Assembly (NCBI GenBank): GCA_017443265.1
Contig: JAFSOU010000012.1
Span: 1 to 64,000, forward strand
DNA from: Bacteroidales bacterium
GTDB lineage: Bacteria; Bacteroidota; Bacteroidia; Bacteroidales; P3
Direction of reading: 5' to 3'
DNA: 64,000 nucleotides
Of this stretch, positions 49,547-59,459 are shown in pieces. Both the position numbers and the translations under genes were made by a program. Below the pieces are notes generated by a model. It was not told where the DNA came from and ran no database searches. It saw nothing but the letters and a program-made list of their open reading frames with translations. Numbering within the stretch: position 1 is the first letter of the stretch; the number at the start of each line of letters is the position of its first letter.

Positions 49547-50755
49547 TTAGATTTTCTTCCCCATTATCTTTTGCATCACCACGGCGCACGAAGCGTCGCC
49601 GGTAACCGACATCACCGTGCGTCCCATATCGATGATACGGTCGATGCCCGCCGCCACCGCCACGCACTCTACGGGGATTCCTGCCGAGGCGAACACCATC
49701 GCCATCAGCGCCAAGCTGCCGCCCGGTATGCCGGGGGTGCCTATGGAGGCCACCGTGGAGGCGAAAGCTATCGCAAAATACTGACTCATAGTGAGGTCGA
49801 TGCCGCAACAGGTGGCCATAAACACCGACGCCACGCCAAGGTATATCGCCACCCCGTCCATATTTATTGTCGCGCCGAGCGAGAGCACAAAACGTCCGGT
49901 GTCCTTGCTCACGCCCATCTTTTCGGTGCACTGCATGGTGTAGGGCAGCGTGGCCACCGACGAGTCGCTGGAGAAAGCGAACAGCATGGCCGACTGCATC
50001 CCTTTGAAGAATTTCAGCGGCGACATGCCTCCCAGCACTCCCACCGCCGACGAATACACCACTCCCGCATGGATGAAGAAACAGAGGTAGGCCAGCCCCA
50101 GCAGTGCGGCGTAGGAGCCCAGTACCGACGGACCGTTGTCCACCACCACGGGGGTGAGCATGCAGAAAACGCCTATCGGTGCCAAAGCCATTATATACTC
50201 CAAAATCTTGCACACCACCTCGTTGAGGCTGAGGGTGAGCTTGCGGGCCATCTCGCCTTTCTCGCCCACATGCACCATGGCGATGCCGAAAAACAGTGCT
50301 ATCACTATCACCTGCATCATCGACATCGAGCTAAGCGGCGCTATGATGTTGCTCGGGAACATCTCCACAATTTGGTCCATAACCGTGAGTTGCCGCACAT
50401 TCACCGCCTCCGCCGTGGCTTCGGGCGTGATGTGGATAAGCGGTATTACGCCTTTCAGCAGACTGGGCACCACAAGTCCCAGCGTGACGGCGAAAAGCGT
50501 CGTTACCATGAAATAAAGCACTGCACGCAGTCCCAGCCGTCCCACTTTCTTGATGTCGTTCATCGAAAGTATTCCCGCCATAATTGAGAATAGTACAAGC
50601 GGTACCACGATGAATTTCAGCAGGTTAAGAAAGATTGTCCCGATGGGTTTGATATAAGTGTGAACAAAATCGGCTTGGTTGGCCAACAAAACTCCGGCTA
50701 TCACTGCCAGCACAAGGGCAATGCCGATTTGGGCGGTAAGGGAGAGCTTTTTCAT
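49547..50755 (-). CDS. dicarboxylate/amino acid:cation symporter (DAACS)
   Basis: This is a 402-residue inner-membrane carrier from ATG 50755 (MKKLSLTAQIGIALVLAVIA). About eight membrane helices and two re-entrant loops fit the GltP/DctA fold. Diagnostic segments are FAFSSDSSVATLPYTMQC (serine-rich hairpin), LSLGATINMDGVAIYLGVA and GIPGGSLALMAMVFASAGIP. It takes up glutamate, aspartate or C4-dicarboxylates with Na+ or H+. Substrate not decidable by eye. Confidence 0.93.
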   Translation of the reverse strand: MKKLSLTAQIGIALVLAVIAGVLLANQADFVHTYIKPIGTIFLNLLKFIVVPLVLFSIMAGILSMNDIKKVGRLGLRAVLYFMVTTLFAVTLGLVVPSLLKGVIPLIHITPEATAEAVNVRQLTVMDQIVEMFPSNIIAPLSSMSMMQVIVIALFFGIAMVHVGEKGEMARKLTLSLNEVVCKILEYIMALAPIGVFCMLTPVVVDNGPSVLGSYAALLGLAYLCFFIHAGVVYSSAVGVLGGMSPLKFFKGMQSAMLFAFSSDSSVATLPYTMQCTEKMGVSKDTGRFVLSLGATINMDGVAIYLGVASVFMATCCGIDLTMSQYFAIAFASTVASIGTPGIPGGSLALMAMVFASAGIPVECVAVAAGIDRIIDMGRTVMSVTGDASCAVVMQKIMGKKI

Positions 50756-50864
50756 TTGAAAATGCATTTCAACGATAAACGGCAGACCGCCGTTTTTATT
50801 GTTTTCGGGCAAGACGAAATAAAAAACGAGTCTGTACGTTACTCTTTTTTTAGTATATAGTTTT

Positions 50865-51740
50865 ATGGAAGAAAAAAATGTAAAAAAAACTCCGCGCACC
50901 ATATTGATGAAGATAGGATTTTTTTGTTCTATTCTTCTAATGGCCGATATTGCCTTTTTCTGGTACGACGATGATATTGCTTTTATATTTAATCTCTTTT
51001 ATGGATTGCTATTTTTTGTGCCTCTGGCGAGTATGGTTTTGTTTCTGATAGCTTTTGTCAAATCGTGTTGGTTTAGGACGGTGTGGCATAAAGCAATGTT
51101 TGGTTGCGGTGTGGCGACCATTCTGTTTTTTGTGGCGTATATGATTCTTCAGAATCCCGAAACGAATTGCGATCCCGACATTATGGCGGAACATTACGAG
51201 GAACACAAGTCGGAAATGAAAGAGCTGTGTGCGTACATGCAATCAGCCCTTGCCGACAGCACGGCTGTAACGCTTGAATTTAAGCATAATCGTCTGAAAA
51301 TATTTCATGTAACACTTCCGCATGTCGATGATGCTATCCGTTTTTGGGATGAAGAGGCTCGCTACAACCGTGAAGAGCAGATGCGGCGTGCAGGTCTTAC
51401 CGAAGAGGAGTACGACGGTATTCGCAAACGGCTGAAATCCATAGGTTGTATAGGCATCGGGTCTTCGAGATTTGATTCCGATGTTACGGAAATATGGTTC
51501 CGTCGTGCTAATATGGGAATGTACTCATATTACCTTTTCAACCGTCCCATGACCGATGAGGAGAGGGAAGAAGCCTTTTCCGACTGCGCAAAAATTATGT
51601 ACAATGACAGTACAGTGTTCTGTCATGCTGGACCCGCATTTGGATCTGACTGTTTTCCCCAAAGAGAAAAGTACCTGAAAAAGTACCCCAAAAAGGCGAT
51701 AAACGAAAACAGCAATAAAAAGAACGAAACTGCGTTATAA
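50865..51740 (+). CDS. hypothetical membrane protein
   Basis: This is a 291-residue protein with three membrane helices in the first 100 residues (near 14-30, 37-65 and 75-93). The rest is a charged soluble domain containing [20 protein letters not shown] and IEVWFRR-like strands ([18 protein letters not shown]). I recognise no family. It is divergent from the symporter gene with 109 bases between. Lower GC than neighbours. Confidence 0.75.
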   Translation: MEEKNVKKTPRTILMKIGFFCSILLMADIAFFWYDDDIAFIFNLFYGLLFFVPLASMVLFLIAFVKSCWFRTVWHKAMFGCGVATILFFVAYMILQNPETNCDPDIMAEHYEEHKSEMKELCAYMQSALADSTAVTLEFKHNRLKIFHVTLPHVDDAIRFWDEEARYNREEQMRRAGLTEEEYDGIRKRLKSIGCIGIGSSRFDSDVTEIWFRRANMGMYSYYLFNRPMTDEEREEAFSDCAKIMYNDSTVFCHAGPAFGSDCFPQREKYLKKYPKKAINENSNKKNETAL

Positions 51741-51790
51741 AAAATAATTTGTATTTTTTTTACATTTGTAAACAATTAAACACCAACTAT

Positions 51791-52372
51791 ATGAAAGATT
51801 TTTTCGCACACGAGACAGCCGTTATCGACGAAGGCTGCACCATAGGCAAAGGTACCAAGATATGGCATTTCACGCATATTATGGCGGGATGCACCATCGG
51901 CGAGGGCTGCAACATAGGCCAGAACGTGGTGGTGTCGCCCGACGTGGTGCTGGGACGTAATGTCAAGGTGCAGAACAACGTATCCATCTACACCGGTGTT
52001 ACCTGCGGCGACGACGTGTTTCTCGGACCTTCGTGCGTGTTCACAAATGTAACCAACCCGCGCAGTGCAGTAAACCGTAAGAGCCAGTACGCCAAGACCC
52101 ACGTGGGCAACGGCGCCACAATCGGGGCCAACAGCACCATAGTGTGCGGACACGACATTGGCGAATATGCCTTTATCGGTGCCGGGGCAGTGGTTACAAA
52201 AAATGTGCCCGCCTATGCGCTCTTGGTGGGCAACCCCGCCCGTCAGATGGGATGGATGAGCCGCTACGGCCACCGCCTCAAATTCGACGCCGACGGTTTT
52301 GCCACCTGCCCCGAAAGCGGCGAACGCTATCAACTGAAAGACGGCTCTTGTAAATTGATAATTGAAAGTTGA
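51791..52372 (+). CDS. hexapeptide-repeat N-acetyltransferase, WbpD/WlbB-like
   Basis: This is a 193-residue protein from ATG 51791 ([20 protein letters not shown]). Hexapeptide repeats ([51 protein letters not shown]) make a left-handed beta-helix. The C-terminus has a Cys-containing segment ([14 protein letters not shown]). It resembles UDP-sugar amino N-acetyltransferases for O-antigen precursors. It is 3.3 kb from the glycan operon, so a role there is plausible but inferred. Confidence 0.87.
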   Translation: MKDFFAHETAVIDEGCTIGKGTKIWHFTHIMAGCTIGEGCNIGQNVVVSPDVVLGRNVKVQNNVSIYTGVTCGDDVFLGPSCVFTNVTNPRSAVNRKSQYAKTHVGNGATIGANSTIVCGHDIGEYAFIGAGAVVTKNVPAYALLVGNPARQMGWMSRYGHRLKFDADGFATCPESGERYQLKDGSCKLIIES

Positions 52373-52382
52373 AAGTTGAAAT

Positions 52383-52575
52383 GCTCCTTGCCCTTCGGGC
52401 AGAAATCTTGGGAATCTAAACAATTTTTCGCTGAAAGCGAAAGTGATTTACAAGATTTATTAGATTTCTTTCGCCGTAGGCGAAAAGGAGAAAAAAAGAT
52501 TTATAGAACTCCACGAGCCGTAGGCGAGCAGGAAAAAAAATAATCTACAAGATTTACAAGATCTCGCGAAGCGAA
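52383..52575. repeat. inverted-repeat element without ORF (copy 4) plus extra hairpins
   Basis: The left hairpin is GCCC/GGGC around TTC (52390-52400), then AGAAATC (52401-52407). An inner hairpin TTTCGCT/AGCGAAA lies around GAA (about 52425-52441). The inverse arm ends GATTTCT, then comes the right hairpin TTTCGCC/GGCGAAA around GTA (52469-52485). Two further GCC-GTA-GGC and TCGC-GAA-GCGA hairpins follow (52516-52574). It is preceded by GAAAGTTGAAAGTTGA. Nothing coding is seen in 52373-52618. Confidence 0.6.
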
Positions 52576-52618
52576 GCTGAGCAGGAGAATAAAAAATAAA
52601 AGATTAACCGAGAAAACA

Positions 52619-55519
52619 ATGACCTGTGAGATAAAAACCGACCGACTGCACCGCATCCTCTACGCCACCGATGCCTCGGCGTACCGCGAGATGCCCTACG
52701 GCGTGGCTTTCCCCGAGAACGTCGACGACCTGCGGGATTTGATAGCTTTTGCCAACGAGCATAATATCAGTGTGATACCCCGTGCTGCCGGCACCTCCTT
52801 GGCCGGACAGGTGGTGGGTTCTGGTCTGGTTGTGGATATATCGAAGCATCTAAATAAAATACTGGAAATCAACGCCCAAGAGCATTGGGTGCGACTCCAG
52901 CCGGGAGTGGTGCTCGACGAGCTTAACAACACCCTCCGTCCCTACGGACTTTTCTTCGCTCCCGAAACCTCCACCTCCAACCGCTGCTGCCTCGGCGGAA
53001 TGGTGGGCAATAACTCATGTGGCTCGCACTCACTGGTTTACGGCAGCACCCGCGACCATCTGCTGGAGGCCAAAGTGCTCCTCAGCGATGGCAGCAAGGC
53101 CGTTTTCTCGCCTCAGCGGGGAAAGGAAATGCTTGCGAAAGTTCAATCGACAGACTTTAAACCAATTACCCTCGAAGATAAGCTTTACCGTCAGCTGTGG
53201 CAATGGTCGCAGGACGAGGTGCTGATGCAGAAAATAGGTGAGGAGTTCCCCGAAAAGTCGCTGCGCCGCCGCAACTGCGGTTACGCTTTGGACTTGGTTT
53301 TGAACGATATACGCAACCAACAAGCCAACATCTGCAAACTGTTGGCAGGCTCCGAAGGCACCCTCGCCTTTGCCTATGAACTGAAACTCAACCTCGAGCC
53401 GCTTCCGCCCAAGCACAAAATGCTAGTCTGCGCGCATTGCGAGAAGTTGGAAGATGTCTTCAAGGCCAACCTCGTGGCGCTCAAGCACAGTCCCCGTGCG
53501 GTGGAGCTGATGGATAGCAACGTGCTGGAACTCAGCAAGTCGAACATCGAACAAAGCAAAAACCGTTTCTTCGTTCAGGGCGACCCCGCCGCCATCCTCG
53601 TGGTGGAGCTAGCCGACGACGATGCCAAAACTCTGGAGGAGAGGGGAGAGGCTGTGGCCAATGCTCTGACGGACAGTGGGATGGTATATCATTGCTCGAT
53701 GGTTTACGGCGACAACATCGCACGTGTGTGGGCGTTGCGCAAAGCTGCGTTGGGACTCCTCAACGGCATGAAAGGCAGTGCCAAACCGGTGTCGGTTATC
53801 GAGGACACCGCCGTGGTTCCCGAGCGTCTGCCCGACTATATGGCTGATTTCGGTGCTATGCTCAAACGCCTGAATCTCAGCTGTGTATATCATGCACACA
53901 TAGGCACTGGCGAGTTGCACCTGCGTCCAGTGCTTAACCTTAAAGAACAGAAAGACAGGGAGTTGTTCCATACCGTGGCGCACGAAACCGCCCTTCTGGT
54001 CAAAAAACATCGCGGCTCGCTCAGCGGCGAACACGGCGACGGCCGTCTGCGCGGCGAATTTATCCCGTTGATGTACGGCAAAGAGATTTACAACCTTTTT
54101 GTGGAACTGAAACGATGTTGGGACCCCGCCGACCGTTTCAACGCAGGCAAGATTGTGAACACTCCGCCGATGGACAGCCACTTGCGCTTCGACGAAAACC
54201 AGTCGTATCCCCACATCAGTACCTATTTCAATTTCGACGACGACAAAGGCCTTTTCTGCTCCATCGAGCAGTGCAACGGCAGCGGCGACTGCCGTCGCGA
54301 CAAGCAGTTTGGCGGCACTTTGTGTCCCAGCTACAAGGCTGGAAAAACCGAGTTCTTCGCCACACGTGCCCGCGCCAACATCCTTCGTGAGCTCCTATCG
54401 CGGCCGCAAAGCAAACGCATTTTCGACCAGCCCGAAATCAAGGAAATCCTCGACTACTGCCTCGCCTGCAAGGCCTGCAAAAGCGAGTGTCCCTCCAATG
54501 TGGACATGACACGCCTCAAGTCGGAGATTCTGCAGCATTGCTACGATGTGAAAGGCATGCCGCTGCGCAGTTTTATGGTGGCGCGTATGGCGATGGTGCA
54601 ACGCCTCGGCTCGCTGGTGCCCGACATCTACAACTTTTTTGCCAAAAACCCTGTATCGTCGGCCATTCTGAAAAAGATACTTAAATTCGCCTCGCAGCGC
54701 GAGATCCCTTCGCTTTCGCGGAAAACGCTACGCCGACTGGTGCGTAATATGCAGTCGCAAAACGCTGATTATCCGAACGGTACGGTGTACCTCTTTGCCG
54801 ACGAGTTCACCAACTACATGGAGGCGGAACTTGGTGTTACATTTGTGAAATTGCTCAATGCGCTGGGATACAAAGTGTTGATACCCAAGCATAAAGAGAG
54901 CGGCAGGGCGGCCATCTCCAAAGGTGTTGTGAAACTGGCCAAGAAATTTGCTCGGTATAACGTTGAAAATCTGTGCGATATAATCACCAACGAAACGCCG
55001 CTTGTAGGCATCGAGCCCTCGTGCATACTATCCTTCCGCGACGACTACCCCGATTTGGTGGAAAAGGAATGGAAAGAACGAGTCAAAGCGCTGGGACGCA
55101 ACGCTTTGCTGTTCGACGAGTTTATCGTGAGGGAGATTGAGAAAGGCAAAATCACCGCACAGCAGTTCGACGGCAAAAGTCGCAAGATTTTCCTGCACGG
55201 ACATTGCCACCAAAAAGCCCTTGTGGGCGTGGAGAAAACCGCCGAGATGCTCCGGTTGCCCGTCGGAAACGAGGTAAAAGTGATTTCCTCGGGCTGTTGC
55301 GGTATGGCCGGCAGTTTCGGCTACGAAAAGGAGCATTACGATTTCTCGCTTCGGGTGGGCGATCAGGTGCTTTTCCCTGCCGTTCGCAAGGCTGTGGCCG
55401 AAAATGCTGATGTAATTATCTCGGCACCGGGCACTTCCTGCCGCGAGCAGATAAAACACGGCACCGGACGCACGGCATACCACCCCATAGAGGTGATGTA
55501 CGACGCGCTGAAGCGATAG
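52619..55519 (+). CDS. FAD-binding and Fe-S-binding oxidoreductase (GlcD-GlpC-type fusion)
   Basis: This is a 966-residue protein. The N-terminal FAD_binding_4 domain contains IPRAAGTSLAGQVVGSGLVV and GGMVGNNSCGSHSLVYGSTR; its C-terminal cap ends GSLSGEHGDGRLRGEFIPL. A ferredoxin-type region follows, with CSIEQCNGSGDCRR and CLACKACKSECPSNVDM. Two CCG-type cysteine blocks come last: GIEPSC, and HGHCHQKAL with SSGCCGMAGSFGYE. Such fusions oxidise 2-hydroxyacids (D-lactate, glycolate, 2-hydroxyglutarate) and pass electrons to the membrane pool. Exact substrate not decidable. Confidence 0.9.
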   Translation: MTCEIKTDRLHRILYATDASAYREMPYGVAFPENVDDLRDLIAFANEHNISVIPRAAGTSLAGQVVGSGLVVDISKHLNKILEINAQEHWVRLQPGVVLDELNNTLRPYGLFFAPETSTSNRCCLGGMVGNNSCGSHSLVYGSTRDHLLEAKVLLSDGSKAVFSPQRGKEMLAKVQSTDFKPITLEDKLYRQLWQWSQDEVLMQKIGEEFPEKSLRRRNCGYALDLVLNDIRNQQANICKLLAGSEGTLAFAYELKLNLEPLPPKHKMLVCAHCEKLEDVFKANLVALKHSPRAVELMDSNVLELSKSNIEQSKNRFFVQGDPAAILVVELADDDAKTLEERGEAVANALTDSGMVYHCSMVYGDNIARVWALRKAALGLLNGMKGSAKPVSVIEDTAVVPERLPDYMADFGAMLKRLNLSCVYHAHIGTGELHLRPVLNLKEQKDRELFHTVAHETALLVKKHRGSLSGEHGDGRLRGEFIPLMYGKEIYNLFVELKRCWDPADRFNAGKIVNTPPMDSHLRFDENQSYPHISTYFNFDDDKGLFCSIEQCNGSGDCRRDKQFGGTLCPSYKAGKTEFFATRARANILRELLSRPQSKRIFDQPEIKEILDYCLACKACKSECPSNVDMTRLKSEILQHCYDVKGMPLRSFMVARMAMVQRLGSLVPDIYNFFAKNPVSSAILKKILKFASQREIPSLSRKTLRRLVRNMQSQNADYPNGTVYLFADEFTNYMEAELGVTFVKLLNALGYKVLIPKHKESGRAAISKGVVKLAKKFARYNVENLCDIITNETPLVGIEPSCILSFRDDYPDLVEKEWKERVKALGRNALLFDEFIVREIEKGKITAQQFDGKSRKIFLHGHCHQKALVGVEKTAEMLRLPVGNEVKVISSGCCGMAGSFGYEKEHYDFSLRVGDQVLFPAVRKAVAENADVIISAPGTSCREQIKHGTGRTAYHPIEVMYDALKR

Positions 55520-55559
55520 CCGATACCAATGGGTTTGTTCATAAAAACAAACTGTTTTG

Positions 55560-55590
55560 ATTGTTGTATGGGATTTTTTTTGTATCTTTG
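55560..55590 (+). promoter_or_regulatory. promoter of the polysaccharide operon
   Basis: TTG (55561-55563), 19 bases, TATCTTTG (55583-55590), about 78 bases before the flippase ATG. No invertible-promoter repeats of the kind used for phase variation were found around it. Confidence 0.75.
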
Positions 55591-55667
55591 CAAATTTGTG
55601 CGCATTATAGAACAACTTACAAAAAATTGTTTCGGCTATAATACACCACATAAGATAAACATAAGCA

Positions 55668-57101
55668 ATGCCGCTAAAAGAACAGACCATATCGGGTGCA
55701 AAATGGATGACAGTGTCGAAGATTGCCAACTCTTTGATACAGATTTTGAAGCTCGTGATATTGGCGAGACTCTTGTCCAAATCCGACTTCGGAATCATCG
55801 CCATAGTGTTGATGGTACTGGGGTTCACTGAAATCTTTGCCGACCTAGGCTTTGCCGTGGGACTGGTCCACAAGCAGGACATCACCAAAAAACAGTATTC
55901 CTCCGTGTTTTGGACAAACCTTCTTCTGAGCGTGGCTCTGTATGCCATAATCGCCCTCTCAGCACCGCTTTTCGCCACATATTACGCCCAAAAGGAGCTT
56001 GCCACACTTATCCCGATTATGGGCTTGCAACTGATAATCAACGCCTTTGGCAGGATGTTTTTCACGTTTAAGACAAAGAATCTGGAATTCAAATTCATCG
56101 CCATTGTGGATATGCTCGGACTCTCCATTGGCACTGTCATTACGATAATACTTGCTGTGAATGGATTCGGCGTTTACAGCCTTGTGTACGGCTATCTTGC
56201 ACAAGCTCTTGTTACACAAGGGATTTACTTTGTTTCAGGAACAATAAAATACCCTGTTTTGTTCCACTTGAACATCAAGGAAATATCTGATTTGCTGAAA
56301 ATTGGCGGCTATCAAGTAGGAGCGCAGGTGCTCGACTACATTTCCAATAAAATCGACATTTTCTTGATCGGACGCTTTTTCGGAATGGAGCTGCTGGGGC
56401 TTTATAATCTTGCCAAAGAACTGGTTATGAAGCCGATACAGATTATCAATTCCATAATTACCAGTGTGGCGACACCCGCTTTCGCAAAGTTTCAGGACAA
56501 TATAAAAATGATACAAGAGAAGTATTTGGATGTTCTCAAACTGCTTTCCATACTGAATTTTCCCATATTTATCATCTTTTTCATCTTCGCCGACCCGATG
56601 GTTTTCATACTCTACGGCAGTGAAAAGGCCGGTGTAGCCATTTTCCTTAAAATACTCTCTTTCTGGGGAATGTTCAACTCCGTGGGCAATCCTGCCGGCA
56701 TTCTTATGGTGGCAAAAGGCCGCACCGACCTCGGTTTCTACTGGACTTTGGTGCGTATTGCCGTAATGACAGCCACCATCCTCATCGCAGGGCAGTTTAG
56801 CATCTACGCAGTGGCATTCTCACAAACGGCAATAGCTTTCGCTTTCCTTTTCCTCTACTGGCGTATGATGGTTTACAACATCGCTGCCATTCCGTTGAAA
56901 GACTATCTGAAATCGTGCGGACTTGCTACCGTTGTTTCTTTGGTTGCGGGCGTACCTACTTGGTTTATTGCCACTTTATCCGACAATCTGTATTTTCAAG
57001 GATGTGTGCTATGTCTTTTCGGATTGTTGGTAGTACTGCTTTATTGCCTAATCGACAGAAATTATGTTTTGAAAATTAAAGAAATGCTGTTGTCGCGATG
57101 A
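55668..57101 (+). CDS. Wzx/TuaB-type lipopolysaccharide flippase
   Basis: This is a 477-residue membrane protein with about 12-14 helices, starting MPLKEQTISGAKWMTVSKIA. The N-terminal block ARLLSKSDFGIIAIVLMVLG and the central GGYQVGAQVLDYISNKIDIF are typical of the polysaccharide-biosynthesis flippases (MOP superfamily). It would translocate undecaprenyl-linked glycan repeats. Its stop overlaps the next start by 4 bases. First gene of the operon. Confidence 0.9.
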   Translation: MPLKEQTISGAKWMTVSKIANSLIQILKLVILARLLSKSDFGIIAIVLMVLGFTEIFADLGFAVGLVHKQDITKKQYSSVFWTNLLLSVALYAIIALSAPLFATYYAQKELATLIPIMGLQLIINAFGRMFFTFKTKNLEFKFIAIVDMLGLSIGTVITIILAVNGFGVYSLVYGYLAQALVTQGIYFVSGTIKYPVLFHLNIKEISDLLKIGGYQVGAQVLDYISNKIDIFLIGRFFGMELLGLYNLAKELVMKPIQIINSIITSVATPAFAKFQDNIKMIQEKYLDVLKLLSILNFPIFIIFFIFADPMVFILYGSEKAGVAIFLKILSFWGMFNSVGNPAGILMVAKGRTDLGFYWTLVRIAVMTATILIAGQFSIYAVAFSQTAIAFAFLFLYWRMMVYNIAAIPLKDYLKSCGLATVVSLVAGVPTWFIATLSDNLYFQGCVLCLFGLLVVLLYCLIDRNYVLKIKEMLLSR

Positions 57102-58345
57102 GAGACTTTGAAAAACAACATATTATACTTCTGACCACTTGGTATCCCCCCCGCCATTCCATAGCTGTAAACCGAATGCTGGCTTTTGCCAAATATCTCG
57201 ACAAAGACCGTTTTGATGTGGATGTGATAACCTTGTTTACGGACGAAAAAATGGAGCAAGATGTTGTCATCGAGGGTGTTACCGTACATCGGCTGCAAAA
57301 CAACACTTTATTCAAACGTGCCAAGTTCGACAAGCCAGTATGTTATATTTTTCACAAAATCAAGGCTTTATACAATGTCGTCCTAGCTTTTTTCGTAAAA
57401 AGGGAGTATCACGATTGGCAGAAACGCGCCGAGAAAAAAGTCTTTTCGTTGTTAAAGGAATACGGCTCAGGCACCACTGTTATAAGTAGTTACGAACCCA
57501 TTGAGCCACATCTTGTGGCCATTTCGCTGAAAAGGCAGGGCCTCTGTTTCAACTGGATTGCCGACTGCCGCGACGAGATAACCCAGAACTATTCTGTAAC
57601 CAAAAGTCTGCGCAAACTCTACGCAAAGGCCGAGCAACAAATGCTGCGCTACGCCGATGTCGTTACCTCCGTTTCCCAGCCGATTTTGGAGGGCTTTGAA
57701 AGCAATGTCCCCGAAGGTTCTTCGCACATCCCGTTGTTTGCAGAAATCCGCAACGGCTACGACTTCGAAGAAATGGCATACGGGCACAAAAACGACATAT
57801 TTACAATAATTTACACAGGAACGTTCTATTCAAACATAAAGCCCTACACTTTTTTCAAGGCATTGCAAGTGTTTTTGTCCAGTAATACAGAAGCGAAACT
57901 GCGTGTAAACCTTGTTGGAGTTGGCAAAACCGTCCTCGTACCACACAATTTGGAGTCTGTGGTATATACTTTCGCAAAAGTTCCCCATAGCGAGGCTTTG
58001 TTGAAAATGCAAAATTCCGATTGTCTGCTACTTATCTTACCAAAACAGAACCGCAAGGGCGTTTATTCCGGCAAATTGTTCGAATATCTCGGCTGCCGCA
58101 AACCCATTTTGGCCGTTGTGGATCCCGACGATGTCGCCGCCGAGCTGATAAAGCAGTGCAATGCCGGCTATGTGGCTGATTTCGACGATGTTCAGTCGAT
58201 AAAACAGGGAATTGAAGAGATGTACAACTTGTGGAAAAACGGAGAGCGTTTGAAAATGAACGAACCGCTAATCAGGGCACATCACCGCAAGGCGCAGGTG
58301 GCAAAACTTAACGAATTGATAACTAACACTTTCTACAAATCTTGA
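57098..58345 (+). CDS. GT4-like glycosyltransferase
   Basis: This is a 415-residue protein with two Rossmann-like halves. The start IILLTTWYPPRHSIAVNRM and the nucleotide-sugar half with YSGKLFEYLGCRKPILAVVD fit GT4-type retaining enzymes. No membrane segment. Donor and acceptor sugars unknown. ATGA overlap with the flippase; 4 bases to the next gene. Confidence 0.87.
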   Translation: MRDFEKQHIILLTTWYPPRHSIAVNRMLAFAKYLDKDRFDVDVITLFTDEKMEQDVVIEGVTVHRLQNNTLFKRAKFDKPVCYIFHKIKALYNVVLAFFVKREYHDWQKRAEKKVFSLLKEYGSGTTVISSYEPIEPHLVAISLKRQGLCFNWIADCRDEITQNYSVTKSLRKLYAKAEQQMLRYADVVTSVSQPILEGFESNVPEGSSHIPLFAEIRNGYDFEEMAYGHKNDIFTIIYTGTFYSNIKPYTFFKALQVFLSSNTEAKLRVNLVGVGKTVLVPHNLESVVYTFAKVPHSEALLKMQNSDCLLLILPKQNRKGVYSGKLFEYLGCRKPILAVVDPDDVAAELIKQCNAGYVADFDDVQSIKQGIEEMYNLWKNGERLKMNEPLIRAHHRKAQVAKLNELITNTFYKS

Positions 58346-58349
58346 AGCG

Positions 58350-59459
58350 ATGAAAATACTGATGTTGTCGAATGGCGGAAGCATACACACCAAAAGGTGG
58401 GTGAAAGCATTGTCGGAACGAGGCTTGGAAATATGCCTTTTCTGTCTGAACAACTCTGACGACTCTTTCTATTTGGCAATGGACAACGTGAAAGTGGTGA
58501 ATTATCATTACCAACATCATTCAAGCTCCTTCAAAGAAAGCATACTGCAAAGGAAGGAGTTTTTCAAGGTGGTGAAAGTGGTACGGCAGATAATCACCGA
58601 TTTCCGACCCGACATCCTTCACGCCCACTACGCTGTGGACTATGGCTCCATTGGAGCGGCTGTCGGTTTCCATCCGTATATTATATCTGTCTGGGGCAGC
58701 GATGTTTATGGCGACCCCAAACTCTCCTTTACCTCAAAACTTGCATTGCGCTACAAACTGCGAAAAGCCGACCTCATCCTTTCCACAAGCCATGTAATGG
58801 CCGAAGAAACAGCCAAATACACCAGCAAAGATATTGAGATAACGCCATTCGGCGTGGACACCGCTATGTTTGCGCCCAACGCCAAAGAACCACGCAACAC
58901 CATTGTGATTGGCACTGTAAAAACGCTGGCGCCAGTTTACGGCATCGATACTCTGATAAGGGCTTTTGCAATTGTGGTTTCGCGCAACCCTGAGGTAAAC
59001 ACACATCTTTTTATAGTCGGCGAAGGCACACAAAAGAACGATTTGGAGCGACTTGCAAGTGAACTTGGAATTGCCGACCGCGTGGTTTTCAAAGGCCGCA
59101 TTGCCAACCACGAGCTTCCTGCTATCTACAATCAGTTCGACGTGGCTGTGTTCCTCTCCCAAAAGGAAAGTTTCGGAGTCGCGGCTGTTGAGGCAATGGC
59201 TTGCGAATGCCCCGTAGTAACTTCCGACGCCGAAGGATTTACCGAAATTGTGGAAAACGACGAAACGGGCTTCATCGTGCCAAAGCAGAACCCAGACATC
59301 GCCGCCACTGCTATTTACAAACTGATTGCCAACCCTGCATTGCGCGAAAAAATGGGTAAAAAGGCACGACAAAGGGTAAAAAGCCTATACGACTGGGAAA
59401 AAAATGTAGATCAGATGATTGACATTTACGCAAGAATTACCAAAAACAAAATACAATGA
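58350..59459 (+). CDS. family 4 glycosyltransferase
   Basis: This is a 369-residue GT4 enzyme. The acceptor half begins MKILMLSNGGSIHTKRWVKA. The donor half has the E-x7-E motif in SQKESFGVAAVEAMACECPV followed by VVTSDAEGFTEIVENDETG. It acts on the cytoplasmic face of the membrane in glycan assembly. It overlaps the next gene by 4 bases. Confidence 0.92.
   Translation: MKILMLSNGGSIHTKRWVKALSERGLEICLFCLNNSDDSFYLAMDNVKVVNYHYQHHSSSFKESILQRKEFFKVVKVVRQIITDFRPDILHAHYAVDYGSIGAAVGFHPYIISVWGSDVYGDPKLSFTSKLALRYKLRKADLILSTSHVMAEETAKYTSKDIEITPFGVDTAMFAPNAKEPRNTIVIGTVKTLAPVYGIDTLIRAFAIVVSRNPEVNTHLFIVGEGTQKNDLERLASELGIADRVVFKGRIANHELPAIYNQFDVAVFLSQKESFGVAAVEAMACECPVVTSDAEGFTEIVENDETGFIVPKQNPDIAATAIYKLIANPALREKMGKKARQRVKSLYDWEKNVDQMIDIYARITKNKIQ

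Noticed and set aside
55400-55667. Invertible promoter (phase variation) for the glycan operon
   Set aside because: No inverted repeats flank the promoter and no recombinase gene is nearby.
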